A DNA stretch of 64,000 nucleotides from Lachnospiraceae bacterium (GCA_017617545.1 JAFZVZ010000044.1:1-64000); one strand, 5' to 3'. Positions 1 to 8,188 are shown, counted from the first letter of the stretch. A program made the numbers and translations. Notes: generated by a model not told the origin, from the letters alone.

Positions 1-102
1 GACCTGATTCTTCGTTTCTCCGATGGCGTCGTGCTGACCGTGTACCCGGAATATACCGGCGACGGAGAGTATTGGGAAATCTTTCCGGTACCGGACAGGT
101 GA
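1..102 (+). CDS. C-terminal end of a CDS cut by the window edge, unknown function
   Basis: Frame 1 is open from the first base to a TGA at 100-102 and encodes 33 residues ending in FPVPDR. The fragment has no recognisable motif. It may be the tail of a real gene starting left of the window or another remnant, since the next 200 bases hold a broken acetyltransferase. No function can be assigned. Confidence 0.4.
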   Translation, partial: DLILRFSDGVVLTVYPEYTGDGEYWEIFPVPDR

Positions 103-191
103 TTCGTTTCATGCTTAAAGACCTTCGGCAGAAGGGTTTTGCAAGAGCAGTTCTCGGAGTGGAACCCGCTGAGGTCCTCATGTGCAATTAA
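99..191 (+). pseudogene. GNAT acetyltransferase remnant
   Basis: The frame from 99 to the TAA at 189-191 reads VIRFMLKDLRQKGFARAVLG followed by VEP. This matches the core of GNAT N-acetyltransferases around the acetyl-CoA binding helix (typically MLxxLKxKGFKRAxLGVEP). Only about 30 residues remain, with no start codon, no upstream half and an abrupt end, so it is read as a decayed fragment. The match is by recognition of the family pattern, not by alignment. Confidence 0.5.
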
Positions 192-253
192 AGTTTTTGG
201 ATTAGGCGATGACCTAAGCAGGAGTTTAGGAGTGGCAAATGGTTAATGTTAAA

Positions 254-281
254 TTGAGTACAGCAAGGTCTTTGTTATACT
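254..281 (+). promoter_or_regulatory. Putative sigma-A promoter for the Imm42-like gene
   Basis: TTGAGT (254-259), a 16-base spacer and TATACT (276-281) lie 24 bases before the start codon of the gene at 305. An AGGGGAG ribosome site follows at about 291-297. The region is visibly AT-rich compared with most of the window. Confidence 0.5.
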
Positions 282-304
282 ATAAATTTTAAGGGGAGAA
301 AACG

Positions 305-841
305 ATGATTATTGGCAATCCGTTTATGTTTGCGATTCTGGTAGAACGAGTTGCAGAGTGGAATGACCGGGAAGCAGACGATAACGGTCATTTTGCTTTT
401 TGTATTAAAGGGGAAGTTTTTCCCAAAGGTATTATTAACACTCCCTATATCATTGCTTTGAAGAATGCATTGAAAGCCTTGAAAAATGAGCCAAGGTGGG
501 AAGTCCTTATGAACGAATGGATAAGGGAGGCGTATGAGACGGTATACCATCGTGTATTTCCAAACGAGGAGATAAGCAAGGATTGGAATTCGTTGTACTC
601 TTTGTATGATGAACTGTCGGACGATCTGGCAGGTGAGTGTTTTTATATTTTTACTGTGAAGCGAGGTAACAAAACCGTCTTTATGGCAGTAGAGTATACG
701 GTGAATATTGAAACACAATGTGATATTCTGGATGACATAGTGATAACTGCGGAACTTGATGAGGATGAGATTAATTTGATTGTACGTGAAATGGAAAAAT
801 TAATTTGTGCAGAAGAGCTCCGATTCCACGGAAAAGAATAA
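305..841 (+). CDS. Imm42-like immunity protein
   Basis: The 178-residue protein starts MIIGNPFMFAI, continues VAEWN and then NGHFAFCIKGEVFPKGI. This resembles the Imm42 family of polymorphic-toxin immunity proteins (IxGxPxxFAI...EWN...G.F.f.i.G...P). Immunity proteins of this kind neutralise a cognate toxin domain in the producer or a neighbour. AGGGGAG precedes the start at good spacing, and a promoter lies just upstream. No toxin gene is next to it. Directly after its stop comes the tail of a broken kinase gene, which suggests the cassette arrived by recombination. Codon use is more AT-rich than in the rest of the window. The family assignment is from memory and should be confirmed by a profile search. 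Confidence 0.55.
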   Translation: MIIGNPFMFAILVERVAEWNDREADDNGHFAFCIKGEVFPKGIINTPYIIALKNALKALKNEPRWEVLMNEWIREAYETVYHRVFPNEEISKDWNSLYSLYDELSDDLAGECFYIFTVKRGNKTVFMAVEYTVNIETQCDILDDIVITAELDEDEINLIVREMEKLICAEELRFHGKE

Positions 842-858
842 TCGTTTTTCTTTTAGCT

Positions 859-1014
859 ACGACGTGTCCCTGGCGCACGGAGGAGTGGCTTCGGATCAGC
901 GTGAAGTCGCTGCAGCATTTTTCGAGCCTTGACAACTGCCTTGACACGACCGGGTTGTCGGCTGAGGCTGTAGCAGACAGGATCATCGAAGAAGTCACTT
1001 CAAAGCAAAACTGA
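859..1014 (+). pseudogene. 3' remnant of a P-loop kinase paralogous to the gene at 3842-5260
   Basis: The frame ending in TGA at 1012-1014 reads CPWRTEEWLRISVKSLQHFS, then SLDNCLDT and LSAEAVADRIIEEV. This lines up with CEWRTEEWLQISLDSLEYFS, SLEDALVT and MSVEKIAEAIMSR in the kinase domain encoded at 3842-5260. Even the DNA agrees closely around TGGCGCACGGAGGAGTGGCT. The upstream kinase half, including the Walker A motif, is missing. The homology begins about 18 bases after the stop of the Imm42-like gene. The remnant ends in a stop at the point where the kinase domain ends in the fusion protein, so its parent was probably a stand-alone kinase. Confidence 0.75.
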
Positions 1015-1056
1015 GAATTTTAAGTGTAACTGTAATCAAAACTTAGCACTGCTGTC

Positions 1057-1085
1057 TTTTCATTTTACGGAAAATGCCCTATAGT
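1057..1085 (+). promoter_or_regulatory. Putative promoter of the XRE regulator gene
   Basis: TTTTCA (1057-1062), a 17-base spacer and TATAGT (1080-1085) sit about 40 bases before the start at 1127. The spacer carries the interrupted palindrome CATTTT-ACGG-AAAATG (1061-1076), which contains a copy of the window's over-represented word CGGAAAATG (1068-1076). Confidence 0.55.
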
Positions 1086-1126
1086 AAGGTCAAGGCGCCG
1101 GACTATAGAAAATGGAGGACAGAAGA

Positions 1127-2266
1127 ATGGAAGCATTACAGAATCTCGGAAAGAAAATAACACAATTCAGAAAGAAAGCGGGAATCACGCAGGAACAACT
1201 GGCGGAACAGCTCAATGTCTCGGTTTCCGCCGTATCGCAGTGGGAGACGGGGAAGACATTTCCCGATATATCGGCCATCCCGATCTTGTGCCGGGTACTG
1301 GACGTCACCTCCGATGAGCTTTTGGACATCAATCGCGAGAAAGATGAGGCGGAGATCAGGCGCATCAAAGAGGAGGCTGAGGGAGCCTCATCGCGCGGGC
1401 ATCTGGTGAAGGCGGAGAAAATCCTTTCGGATGCGCTGAAACAGTTTCCGAACAATTATGACCTGATGGTATCGCTGTTGAATGTTGAATACGCAATGGC
1501 GATGAACCTCAACGCGGAAGATGAGTCGAAATCCCGACAGGTGCTTCAGAAATGCGTATCTACGGCGCAGAAGATCCTGGAGGGATGTAAGGACGCCGAA
1601 AGCCTTTCGTGCGCGAGACAGATCCTGTGTTATTCTTATGACTGCCTCGGCGAGGACGAGAAGGCAGCGGCAATCGCCAACGAGATGCCGTCCCTGCCGG
1701 TGTGCCGGGAGAGCCTTCTGGCTATGATCGGCAGGGGGCAGAAACAGCTGGAAAACAAGCGCACAGAAGTGAATATGCTTCTGACTTGGCTCTGCATGCG
1801 GCTCAATTTCTTCAATGTGGAAAATGAGGATGGGAGCCGGGAATACACCGCATCCGAGGAGGCCGCAATAGTAGAAAAAGTCATCGACCTGTTGGGGATA
1901 ATTTTCGAGAATGGGGATTACGGCTTCTTCCACGACCGGCTGATGTGTGCCCACCTTCAGATCGCAAGGCTGGCAGCCCGAGGCGAGCAGGATAAGGAGA
2001 AAACCCTTCGGCATCTGAGCGAAGCTGTGGCGCATGCCGAGGCATTCATGCAGAACTGCGGTGAGGAAGGTGCAGAGAAGCATGTTCACACATCCCTGAT
2101 CCTGCGGGGAACGGAGTTCGGAGATTTCGAAGCATACACCGACCAAAACAACACCACCGAGGTGCTTGAGGAAATGCAGAACGATTATTACGACTTCGTA
2201 AGGAACAATTCTGAATTTCAGGCACTTTCGGAACGACTGAAGAAGACCGCCGGAAAATGGAGCTGA
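1127..2266 (+). CDS. XRE-family transcriptional regulator with helical C-terminal domain
   Basis: The 379-residue protein has a Cro/C1-type helix-turn-helix at about residues 6-62 (LGKKITQFRKKAGITQEQLA, SVSAVSQWETGKTFPDI). It should bind operator DNA as a dimer. The remaining ~300 residues are predicted largely helical and resemble the TPR-like sensor regions of XRE regulators, but no specific ligand domain is recognised. I chose ATG 1127 over the in-frame ATG at 1112 because GGAGGA (1114-1119) is ideally spaced for 1127 and would overlap the earlier start. The gene is monocistronic-looking: its own promoter lies upstream and a 13-bp perfect hairpin overlaps its stop codon. Confidence 0.85.
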   Translation: MEALQNLGKKITQFRKKAGITQEQLAEQLNVSVSAVSQWETGKTFPDISAIPILCRVLDVTSDELLDINREKDEAEIRRIKEEAEGASSRGHLVKAEKILSDALKQFPNNYDLMVSLLNVEYAMAMNLNAEDESKSRQVLQKCVSTAQKILEGCKDAESLSCARQILCYSYDCLGEDEKAAAIANEMPSLPVCRESLLAMIGRGQKQLENKRTEVNMLLTWLCMRLNFFNVENEDGSREYTASEEAAIVEKVIDLLGIIFENGDYGFFHDRLMCAHLQIARLAARGEQDKEKTLRHLSEAVAHAEAFMQNCGEEGAEKHVHTSLILRGTEFGDFEAYTDQNNTTEVLEEMQNDYYDFVRNNSEFQALSERLKKTAGKWS

Positions 2267-2281
2267 CTGCTCCATTTTCCG
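2251..2281 (+). repeat. Perfect 13-bp hairpin made of two inverted CGGAAAATG words
   Basis: CGGAAAATGGAGC (2251-2263) and GCTCCATTTTCCG (2269-2281) form a perfect stem around the 5-base loop TGACT. The loop contains the TGA stop codon of the XRE regulator. No T-tract follows, so intrinsic termination is uncertain. The outer 9 bases of each arm are the over-represented word of this window. Confidence 0.8.
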
Positions 2282-2620
2282 ACACTAACCTGTGAAGGAG
2301 ACCAGCTATGAAAAGTCAAGAATAAATTCCTAAGATTTTTATTCTGGCTGTATGTCGAAAAAAGGCTCAACTTTAATAAGACCTCGGGCAGAGGCCTTCA
2401 AAAACAGTTGTGATTGGCCTCCTGCTTATTCCAGGTTAAATGTAACGTTATCCGTGAGCAGGATGAGCGATGACGTAAGTCGATGGCCTTTCAAAACATT
2501 GATGGTATGGCAAGGTGAGGAAAGACGAGTTTTCCTCGGAACTAATCCCGACGATGCGCAGCATCGACTAATGACCGGACAGTTCAATAGCAACTTAATC
2601 GCATGTTGTGATTTTCAGAG
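2282..2620. other. Intergenic stretch with no convincing gene
   Basis: This AT-richer stretch contains a well-spaced AGGAG before ATG 2308, but that frame stops after five codons. The neighbouring frame reads VKNKFLRFLFWLYVEKRLNF and then stops, so it could be a frameshifted remnant of a small membrane protein. A 108-codon open frame at 2352-2678 lacks a ribosome site and runs through the terminator. I see no reliable gene, RNA or mobile element here. Confidence 0.5.
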
Positions 2621-2660
2621 AAACCGATTTGTTTCATTGATAGAAACAAGTCGGTTTTTT
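2621..2660 (+). terminator. Intrinsic terminator
   Basis: AAACCGATTTGTTTC (2621-2635) pairs with GAAACAAGTCGGTTT (2643-2657) through 15 positions, one of them G-U, with a 7-base loop. A run of T follows at 2655-2660. It isolates the upstream region from the genes starting at 2771. Confidence 0.85.
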
Positions 2661-2770
2661 CTATTGCGGAATTGTTGAGGGAATGAGGATAATGTGATAC
2701 GATAAAGGGGATGTAAATCGACGTGCCGCATATGCAGGAAGAGTAAGAAGACAGGAGCGTACGCATATAC

Positions 2771-3292
2771 ATGGGCAGGGTAACTTTTGAAGAAGAGCAA
2801 CTTGTTATGGAAACCGCTATGGATACAGTGAAGATTGAGAAGTTTATCGACAGGCAGAAGGTAAGCTTTATCTGCTCGGTGGACGGCGAAGGCTTCCCGA
2901 ATGCGAAGGCAATGCTCAAGCCGAGGAAGAGGGTCGGGCTTAAGGAGTTTTATTTTTCGACAAATACGTCGTCCATGCGTGTCAAGCAGTACCTGGACAA
3001 CCCGAATGCCTGCATTTACTTTTATCACAAGGGACTGATCAAGTATGTCGGCGTGATGCTGACCGGCACGATGGAGGTGCTGACGGATCAGGAGACGAAG
3101 AACATGATCTGGCGGGCCGGCGACAAGATCTTTTACAAGCAGGGCGTGACGGATCCGGACTACTGTGTGCTGAAGTTCACGGCGACGAAGGGAAGATACT
3201 ATTGCGACCTGAAGACGGAAAGTTTCACGGTCTGCCCGGAGGAGCTGACGCACGGAAGAGCAATCCGTACCGGAGGATACTATGGACAATAA
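2771..3292 (+). CDS. Pyridoxamine 5'-phosphate oxidase-like flavoprotein
   Basis: The 173-residue protein has the split-barrel pattern of the PNPOx-like FMN-binding family: VSFICSVDGEGFPNAKAM, then FYFSTNTSSMRVKQYLDNPN, ACIYFY and VGVMLTGTMEVL. Small stand-alone members reduce or bind flavin cofactors or F420 and are often called general-stress proteins; the substrate cannot be read from sequence. It lies first in a tight cluster and overlaps the next gene by 11 bases. The start is uncertain: ATG 2771 has AGGAG rather far upstream (about 13 bases), and ATG 2807 or 2819 would remove only non-conserved residues. Confidence 0.75.
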   Translation: MGRVTFEEEQLVMETAMDTVKIEKFIDRQKVSFICSVDGEGFPNAKAMLKPRKRVGLKEFYFSTNTSSMRVKQYLDNPNACIYFYHKGLIKYVGVMLTGTMEVLTDQETKNMIWRAGDKIFYKQGVTDPDYCVLKFTATKGRYYCDLKTESFTVCPEELTHGRAIRTGGYYGQ

Positions 3293-3845
3293 AGAGAAGA
3301 AGGACAATCCGTTTTTTATTGCGCTCATATGCGTATTGCTGCTCGGACCGATCATCGCGGGAACGATCCTGTTGTCCACAGATCATTTGCTCGCGGGATT
3401 GCTTGTGTTTGTCATCCCGTATTCATGCCTTGTGCTCTGGGGGTTCCTGCGAAAGTATAAGCTGAAACGAGACTTTTACAAGATTAAGGACGCGGGTGCC
3501 CGGTTCGATATTGTTCCCATCGACGATGAAGAGACCCTGAAGGCGCTGTGCGAGGGGTCCGCGATCACATTTTTCGGAGAACCGTCGAAACAGGGGCTGG
3601 ACATGCTGTACAACTGGCTGAACAATGAAGGCGTTTTGAAAACCGAGCGTCTGAACCTGTATACATTCAGCGGGAAGGATCTGAAAAACGCGTTCGGGAA
3701 GCGGAAGAAATTTGACGAGGAGAACAAGTTTATGAGCATCTCCCTGAAGGATCTCGATCTGACTGATGCGAACACGCGTCAGTTTTCGCTGGACCGCGTG
3801 AGTATCGGCGGGAGATGGCTGGATGATATCGTTTCGAACGGATGA
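3282..3845 (+). CDS. Membrane protein of unknown function
   Basis: The 187-residue protein has two probable N-terminal membrane helices (about residues 10-30 and 37-56). A cytoplasmic part of ~130 residues follows, containing IDDEETLKALCEGSAITFF and a charged C-terminus. No known domain was recognised. It overlaps the PNPOx-like gene upstream by 11 bases. Its stop overlaps the ATG at 3842 of the next gene (ATGA), so the three are likely co-transcribed and translationally coupled. Confidence 0.65.
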   Translation: MDNKEKKDNPFFIALICVLLLGPIIAGTILLSTDHLLAGLLVFVIPYSCLVLWGFLRKYKLKRDFYKIKDAGARFDIVPIDDEETLKALCEGSAITFFGEPSKQGLDMLYNWLNNEGVLKTERLNLYTFSGKDLKNAFGKRKKFDEENKFMSISLKDLDLTDANTRQFSLDRVSIGGRWLDDIVSNG

Positions 3846-5260
3846 CAGTCCGGCGAACTGCGGAAGAAGTGATCCGTGAACAGGAGGCAGGTGTGAGGGT
3901 TATTGTGATCAACGGACCGATGGGCGTCGGCAAGACCACGGTCGGGAAGTATATCGCGGACGCCATGGAAGGAACGGCGTTTATTGACGGGGATTGGTGT
4001 ATGGATATCCATCCCTTTGTCGGAAACAGTGAGACAAGGGCGATGGCCGTCGACAACATTCTCCACATGATCGATAACTACAGAAAATGTTCGGTCTGCA
4101 GGCAGATCGTTCTGGTGTGGCTGATGGATGACAGGCAGGTCTGTCAAAGGATTAAGGAAGGCATCGCGGAGATGCAGCTGGAGCTGAAAAGCGTCACGCT
4201 TGTATGCGATCGGGAGCATCTGATCGATCGTTGGAAGAACGATGACCGATGCGAGTGGAGAACGGAGGAGTGGCTTCAGATCAGCCTGGATTCGCTTGAG
4301 TATTTTTCGTCGCTGGAGGATGCTCTTGTGACGGATGATATGAGTGTTGAGAAGATTGCGGAGGCGATCATGAGCAGGACAGGAGTCACGGAGAAAAAGA
4401 TCTTTCCTCCGGGACAACTGGATAACATTGAATTTGTTGTGATATTCGCGAAGTACCGCGAGAAATGGGTGTACTGCCTGCATAAACGAAGACAGAGCTT
4501 TGAGCATCCCGGAGGGCATGTCGAGGCAGGGGAAACAGCGATCCAGGCGGCGAGACGAGAACTTTTCGAGGAATCCGGTATTACGGACTGCGAGATGATC
4601 CCGCTTTGGGATTATGAGCAGCCGTGGGATGACGGGATCCATAAGAACAACGGCCGGGTGTACGGCGCGATCGCGAATTCGCTTGGGGAATTGCCGGAAA
4701 GCGAGATGGAGAAGGTCGAACTGTTCGACATGCTTCCCGACAACTACACTTATGACCGGGAGGAAGCCCTCAGGGACCTTGAACGGGCGCAGGCAATTCT
4801 TGACCTTGTAGCGAAGTGGCAGGCCTTCCCGTACGGATTCCGTTTTACCGACGAGAACTACGCCATGTTCACGCCGGAGGAATTGTCCCGGATGAGTATC
4901 CTCACGGAAGAGGAGGCACGATCCGTCTGGAGAGAACGATGTGACAGTGTAGTGTCGGAATACCCTTCATTTGTCGCGGGGCTTAACCTGCGGAAGTTTC
5001 CGGAACTGATCGGCGATTGCGGTTGGGGCGATGCTGCCGCGGAGGCTGAAGCAAAGATTGCCTGGGAGAAGCTTTGGCAGACCTCGGAGGAAGATTCGAT
5101 CGTGGTCCTGTACGATTGCAACACGGCGCTCCGTGTTGCGAAGGACGTGTTCTGTAACCGATGGTCTGATTTCTGTTATCCGAGCGATATCTTTCTTCTG
5201 GTAAGCGGAGAAATGACCGCTTTGTACTATGAGGATATCGTGTATCGCTACAGTTTGTGA
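3842..5260 (+). CDS. P-loop kinase / Nudix hydrolase / third-domain fusion
   Basis: Residues ~18-185 form a small P-loop nucleotide kinase (AAA_33-like) with Walker A GPMGVGKTT at 25-33. Residues ~200-320 are a Nudix hydrolase with a complete Nudix box (GGHVEAGETAIQAARRELF, EESGI; about 224-247). The last ~145 residues contain EEARSVW and a W/C/Y-rich tail that faintly resembles DUF2947; this is a weak call. The Nudix part would cleave a nucleoside-diphosphate-linked substrate and the kinase would phosphorylate a small molecule; neither substrate is known. The start is ambiguous. ATG 3842 overlaps the previous stop, but GTG 3893 has a better ribosome site (AGGAGG at 3882-3887) and still keeps the Walker motif. 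A decayed kinase-only paralogue lies at 859-1014. Confidence 0.75.
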   Translation: MTVRRTAEEVIREQEAGVRVIVINGPMGVGKTTVGKYIADAMEGTAFIDGDWCMDIHPFVGNSETRAMAVDNILHMIDNYRKCSVCRQIVLVWLMDDRQVCQRIKEGIAEMQLELKSVTLVCDREHLIDRWKNDDRCEWRTEEWLQISLDSLEYFSSLEDALVTDDMSVEKIAEAIMSRTGVTEKKIFPPGQLDNIEFVVIFAKYREKWVYCLHKRRQSFEHPGGHVEAGETAIQAARRELFEESGITDCEMIPLWDYEQPWDDGIHKNNGRVYGAIANSLGELPESEMEKVELFDMLPDNYTYDREEALRDLERAQAILDLVAKWQAFPYGFRFTDENYAMFTPEELSRMSILTEEEARSVWRERCDSVVSEYPSFVAGLNLRKFPELIGDCGWGDAAAEAEAKIAWEKLWQTSEEDSIVVLYDCNTALRVAKDVFCNRWSDFCYPSDIFLLVSGEMTALYYEDIVYRYSL

Positions 5261-5285
5261 TTTGGAAAATGGAGGAGGGAGTAAG

Positions 5286-5900
5286 ATGTTTTGGAACAAA
5301 AAGAAGAACGATGAACCGCAGCAGGATGGTGTCTGGGGACCGCTGCTTGCGAAGTATCCTCCGGCAAAGGAGATGACAAAACCCTCGGAGCACATAATCG
5401 GAGCGTGCAGAAATGCGGGTGTTCCGGAGGAGCTGCTTGCCTTTATGCAGAAGTACGGGTTCGGAAACCTTGGAAACGGGATCCTCAAAACCATTGATCC
5501 CGAGGACTATTTCGACAGTTTGTTCACGTGGTTCGGCGGAGAGGATTACAGCAAGATCCCGTTCATGATGACCGGCTTCGGAGATCTGTTCTATTACCGG
5601 AAACTGGAGGGCGGTGAGTATGACATTTCCCTTTTGGACATCCATTACCGCAGTGTTTCCGTTCCGGCCTGGACGGTCGCGGATTTCGTCAAATTCCTGC
5701 TCGATCCGGAGACGGAGGAGAAGCTTCTGAGAGGGAAGCTCTTTCAGCAGGCGGTTGCGGGCAAGGGAGCCCTGACACCGGATGAGATTTTCTTCTTCGT
5801 TCCGGCGCTTGTTATCGGCGGTGCAGAAGACATTCGCTATGTCGGCAAAGGAAACGCACGAGTTCACCAGCACATATTGTTTCAGATAGGAAATCAGTAA
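5286..5900 (+). CDS. GAD-like / Tdi1-type (DUF1851) immunity protein
   Basis: The 204-residue protein has an N-terminal GAD-like domain (GVPEELLAFMQKYGFGNLGN, then TIDPEDYFDSLFTWFG). Its C-terminal part (LTPDEIFFFVPALVIGGAED ... VHQHILFQI) is like the Tdi1 DNase-immunity family. Such proteins protect against DNase effectors in polymorphic-toxin or type VI settings. Here no effector gene is near, and Firmicutes lack a classical T6SS, so it is probably a scavenged immunity gene. ATG 5286 is chosen because GGAGGAGGGA lies just upstream and the conserved domain begins soon after. With the Imm42-like gene it is the second orphan immunity gene in the window. Confidence 0.7.
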   Translation: MFWNKKKNDEPQQDGVWGPLLAKYPPAKEMTKPSEHIIGACRNAGVPEELLAFMQKYGFGNLGNGILKTIDPEDYFDSLFTWFGGEDYSKIPFMMTGFGDLFYYRKLEGGEYDISLLDIHYRSVSVPAWTVADFVKFLLDPETEEKLLRGKLFQQAVAGKGALTPDEIFFFVPALVIGGAEDIRYVGKGNARVHQHILFQIGNQ

Positions 5901-5965
5901 TAAACGGAGCGTGAAGTATGGGACTCGCGCGTCGACAGCAATGAATCAGGGGGGAAAAACGGACA

Positions 5966-6394
5966 ATGGACGCATACAGGCATGTTGTGGCATGTTATGA
6001 GACGGACAAGATGGGGATCACGCACCATTCCAACTATATCCGCTGGATGGAGGAGGCGCGCGTGGATTTCCTGAGCCGGATCGGCTGGGATTACGCGAGG
6101 CTTGAGCAGGAAGGCATCATCTCGCCGGTCGTGGAGGTGTCGTGCAGGTACAAAAAGAGCACAACATTTTCCGACGAAGTATTCATCACCGTGTCCGTGC
6201 GGGAGTTCCGGGGAGTGAAGCTTGTGCTCGCTTATGACATGAAGGATGCGGAAGGCAGGACGGTTGCCACGGCGGAATCGGAGCACTGTTTTGTGGACAG
6301 GGACGGAAAATTGATCCGGCTCTCAAAGGAGTTCCCCGAGTTCAACAAGGTGCTGGAGGATCTGGCGAACGCGGGCAGCACCGCTTCGGATTGA
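5966..6394 (+). CDS. Acyl-CoA thioesterase, 4HBT hotdog family (YbgC/FadM-like)
   Basis: The 142-residue protein matches the hotdog thioesterase family in length and pattern: ETDKMGITHHSNYIRWMEEA near the N-terminus corresponds to the YbgC active-site segment (D..G..hhsNY...fE.aR). The strands (VVEVSCRYKKSTTFSDEV and following) complete the fold. It would hydrolyse short or medium acyl-CoA thioesters in the cytoplasm. GGGGGG precedes the ATG. It stands alone between the immunity gene and the peptidase, about 60 bases from each. Confidence 0.9.
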   Translation: MDAYRHVVACYETDKMGITHHSNYIRWMEEARVDFLSRIGWDYARLEQEGIISPVVEVSCRYKKSTTFSDEVFITVSVREFRGVKLVLAYDMKDAEGRTVATAESEHCFVDRDGKLIRLSKEFPEFNKVLEDLANAGSTASD

Positions 6395-6456
6395 ACTTAG
6401 GGAGCACGAGGGAGGAAACGAAAACGCGTGAATAGAAATAAGGAGGGGTTGTGATC

Positions 6457-8148
6457 ATGATCCGATTCAGTGAGATACAGTATCAACGCCCGGATGTCGA
6501 GGCGCTCAAGGCGTTGATCAGTGAGGCGACACAAAAGGTAAGAGAGGCCGGGAACCCCGGGGAGATCCGGGACGCTTATTATGCGGTGCAGGAGATGGAA
6601 AACACGGTCGATTCCATGTATACGGTTGCGCACATCCGCAACACGATCAACACGGCCGACGAGTTCTACGACGGGGAGATGAAGTGGCTTCGCGAGGAGC
6701 TTGCGAAGACCATCCCGCAGTACAATGCATGGCAGAAGGCGCTGGCGGAATCCCCGTTCCGGAAGGAGCTGGAGAGCGAGTTCGGTGCACAGTTCTTCCG
6801 CTTGATCGATGCGGAGCTGATGACCGGCGATGAGAGGATCATCGCGGAGACGATCCGCGAGGGAGAGCTGCGCCAGGAGTATCAGAAGACGACCGCGGCC
6901 GCGACGACGGAATTCCGCGGGGAGCAGTGCAATTTCTACGGACTTCTGAAGCATATGCAGAGCCCGGACCGTGAGGAGCGCAAGGAAGCGTTCGAGGCTT
7001 GGGCTGCGCTGTATGAGAAGATCAGCGGTGATCTGGAGGCACAGTACGCCGAGGCTGTGAAGGTGCGCGATACGAAGGCGAAGAAGATGGGATTTGCCTC
7101 GTACACCGAGATGGCGTATATCGCACGCCACCGTTTCGATTACACGCAGGAGGACGCCGCACGGTTCCGTGAGCAGGTGAGGACGATCATCACTCCGGCC
7201 GTGGCGGAGATCCACGAGGCACAGCGGAAACGCCTTGGTATCGACAAACTCCGCTATTACGATGAGGGACTGAAGTTCCCGGACGGTAACGCGCTTCCGA
7301 TCGGTACCGCGGCGGAGCTTGTGGAGAAGGCGCGGCAGATGTACCGCGCGATGAGCCCGGAGACAGGGGAGTTCTTCGATTTCATGCGGGATTACGAGCT
7401 GTACGACCTCGAGACAAAACCCGGAAAGCATATGGGCGGATACATGACACGGATGCCGTTGTATAAGGCGCCGTTCATCTTCAGCAATTTCAACGGCACG
7501 GAGGCGGATGTGGACGTGCTGACACACGAGGCCGGACACGCGTTCCAGGGATACCTGGCCATGCGTTCCATCCCGATCAGCGCCCTCGGCGGATCTACCT
7601 CGGAGATCAATGAGGTGCACTCCATGTCGATGGAGCATTTTGCGTATCCGTGGATGGAGTCATTTTTCGGGGAAAATTCCGAGAAATACATCACGGCCCA
7701 CCTCTTCGGCGCGCTCTGCACGATCCCGTACTTGGTCTGCGTGGACGAGTTCCAGCATGAGGTGTACGCGAAGCCCGATATGACGCCGCAGCAGTGGCGG
7801 GAGGTATGGCACAAGATCGAAAAGAAGTACATGCCGTGGAGGGACTACGACGGCAATGAATTCCTGGAGGGCGGCGGTTTTTGGATGCAGAAGCTGCACA
7901 TTTTCATCTATCCGTTCTACTACATCGAGTACGCGCTCGCCCAGATCTGCGCGTTCCAGTACTACGGCCGGATGAAGGTGGACCGGAAGGCGGCGTGGGA
8001 GGACTATCTCCGGCTGTGCCGCGCCGGCGGAACCAAGGGGTATTTTGAACTTCTGGAGATCGGCAACCTGCTGAATCCGTTTATGGAGGGCACGGTTGAG
8101 AAGAGCACAGCGCATGTGATCGAGGAGATCCGAAAGCGCTACATGTGA
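6457..8148 (+). CDS. M3-family oligoendopeptidase (PepF-like)
   Basis: The 563-residue protein carries the zinc-peptidase motif HEAGH at residues 357-361. The third ligand glutamate lies downstream in TSEINEVHSMSMEHF. This is the layout of M3 oligoendopeptidases, which cut short peptides in the cytoplasm using one zinc ion. The length fits PepF (~560-600). ATG 6457 is preferred over GTG 6451 because AGGAGGGG ends only two bases before the GTG but is well spaced for the ATG. No signal peptide is present. Confidence 0.92.
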   Translation: MIRFSEIQYQRPDVEALKALISEATQKVREAGNPGEIRDAYYAVQEMENTVDSMYTVAHIRNTINTADEFYDGEMKWLREELAKTIPQYNAWQKALAESPFRKELESEFGAQFFRLIDAELMTGDERIIAETIREGELRQEYQKTTAAATTEFRGEQCNFYGLLKHMQSPDREERKEAFEAWAALYEKISGDLEAQYAEAVKVRDTKAKKMGFASYTEMAYIARHRFDYTQEDAARFREQVRTIITPAVAEIHEAQRKRLGIDKLRYYDEGLKFPDGNALPIGTAAELVEKARQMYRAMSPETGEFFDFMRDYELYDLETKPGKHMGGYMTRMPLYKAPFIFSNFNGTEADVDVLTHEAGHAFQGYLAMRSIPISALGGSTSEINEVHSMSMEHFAYPWMESFFGENSEKYITAHLFGALCTIPYLVCVDEFQHEVYAKPDMTPQQWREVWHKIEKKYMPWRDYDGNEFLEGGGFWMQKLHIFIYPFYYIEYALAQICAFQYYGRMKVDRKAAWEDYLRLCRAGGTKGYFELLEIGNLLNPFMEGTVEKSTAHVIEEIRKRYM

Positions 8149-8188
8149 GGGTTGGTACCGGCGTGCGGACGCTTGGAAAGGAGCAGTC

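Noticed and set aside
2352-2678. 108-codon open frame on the + strand
   Set aside because: No ribosome site, no family resemblance, and it runs through a clear intrinsic terminator at 2621-2660.
6397-7638. 413-codon open frame on the minus strand opposite the M3 peptidase
   Set aside because: The + frame has the zinc motif and family match; the minus frame lacks a start signal and has shadow composition.
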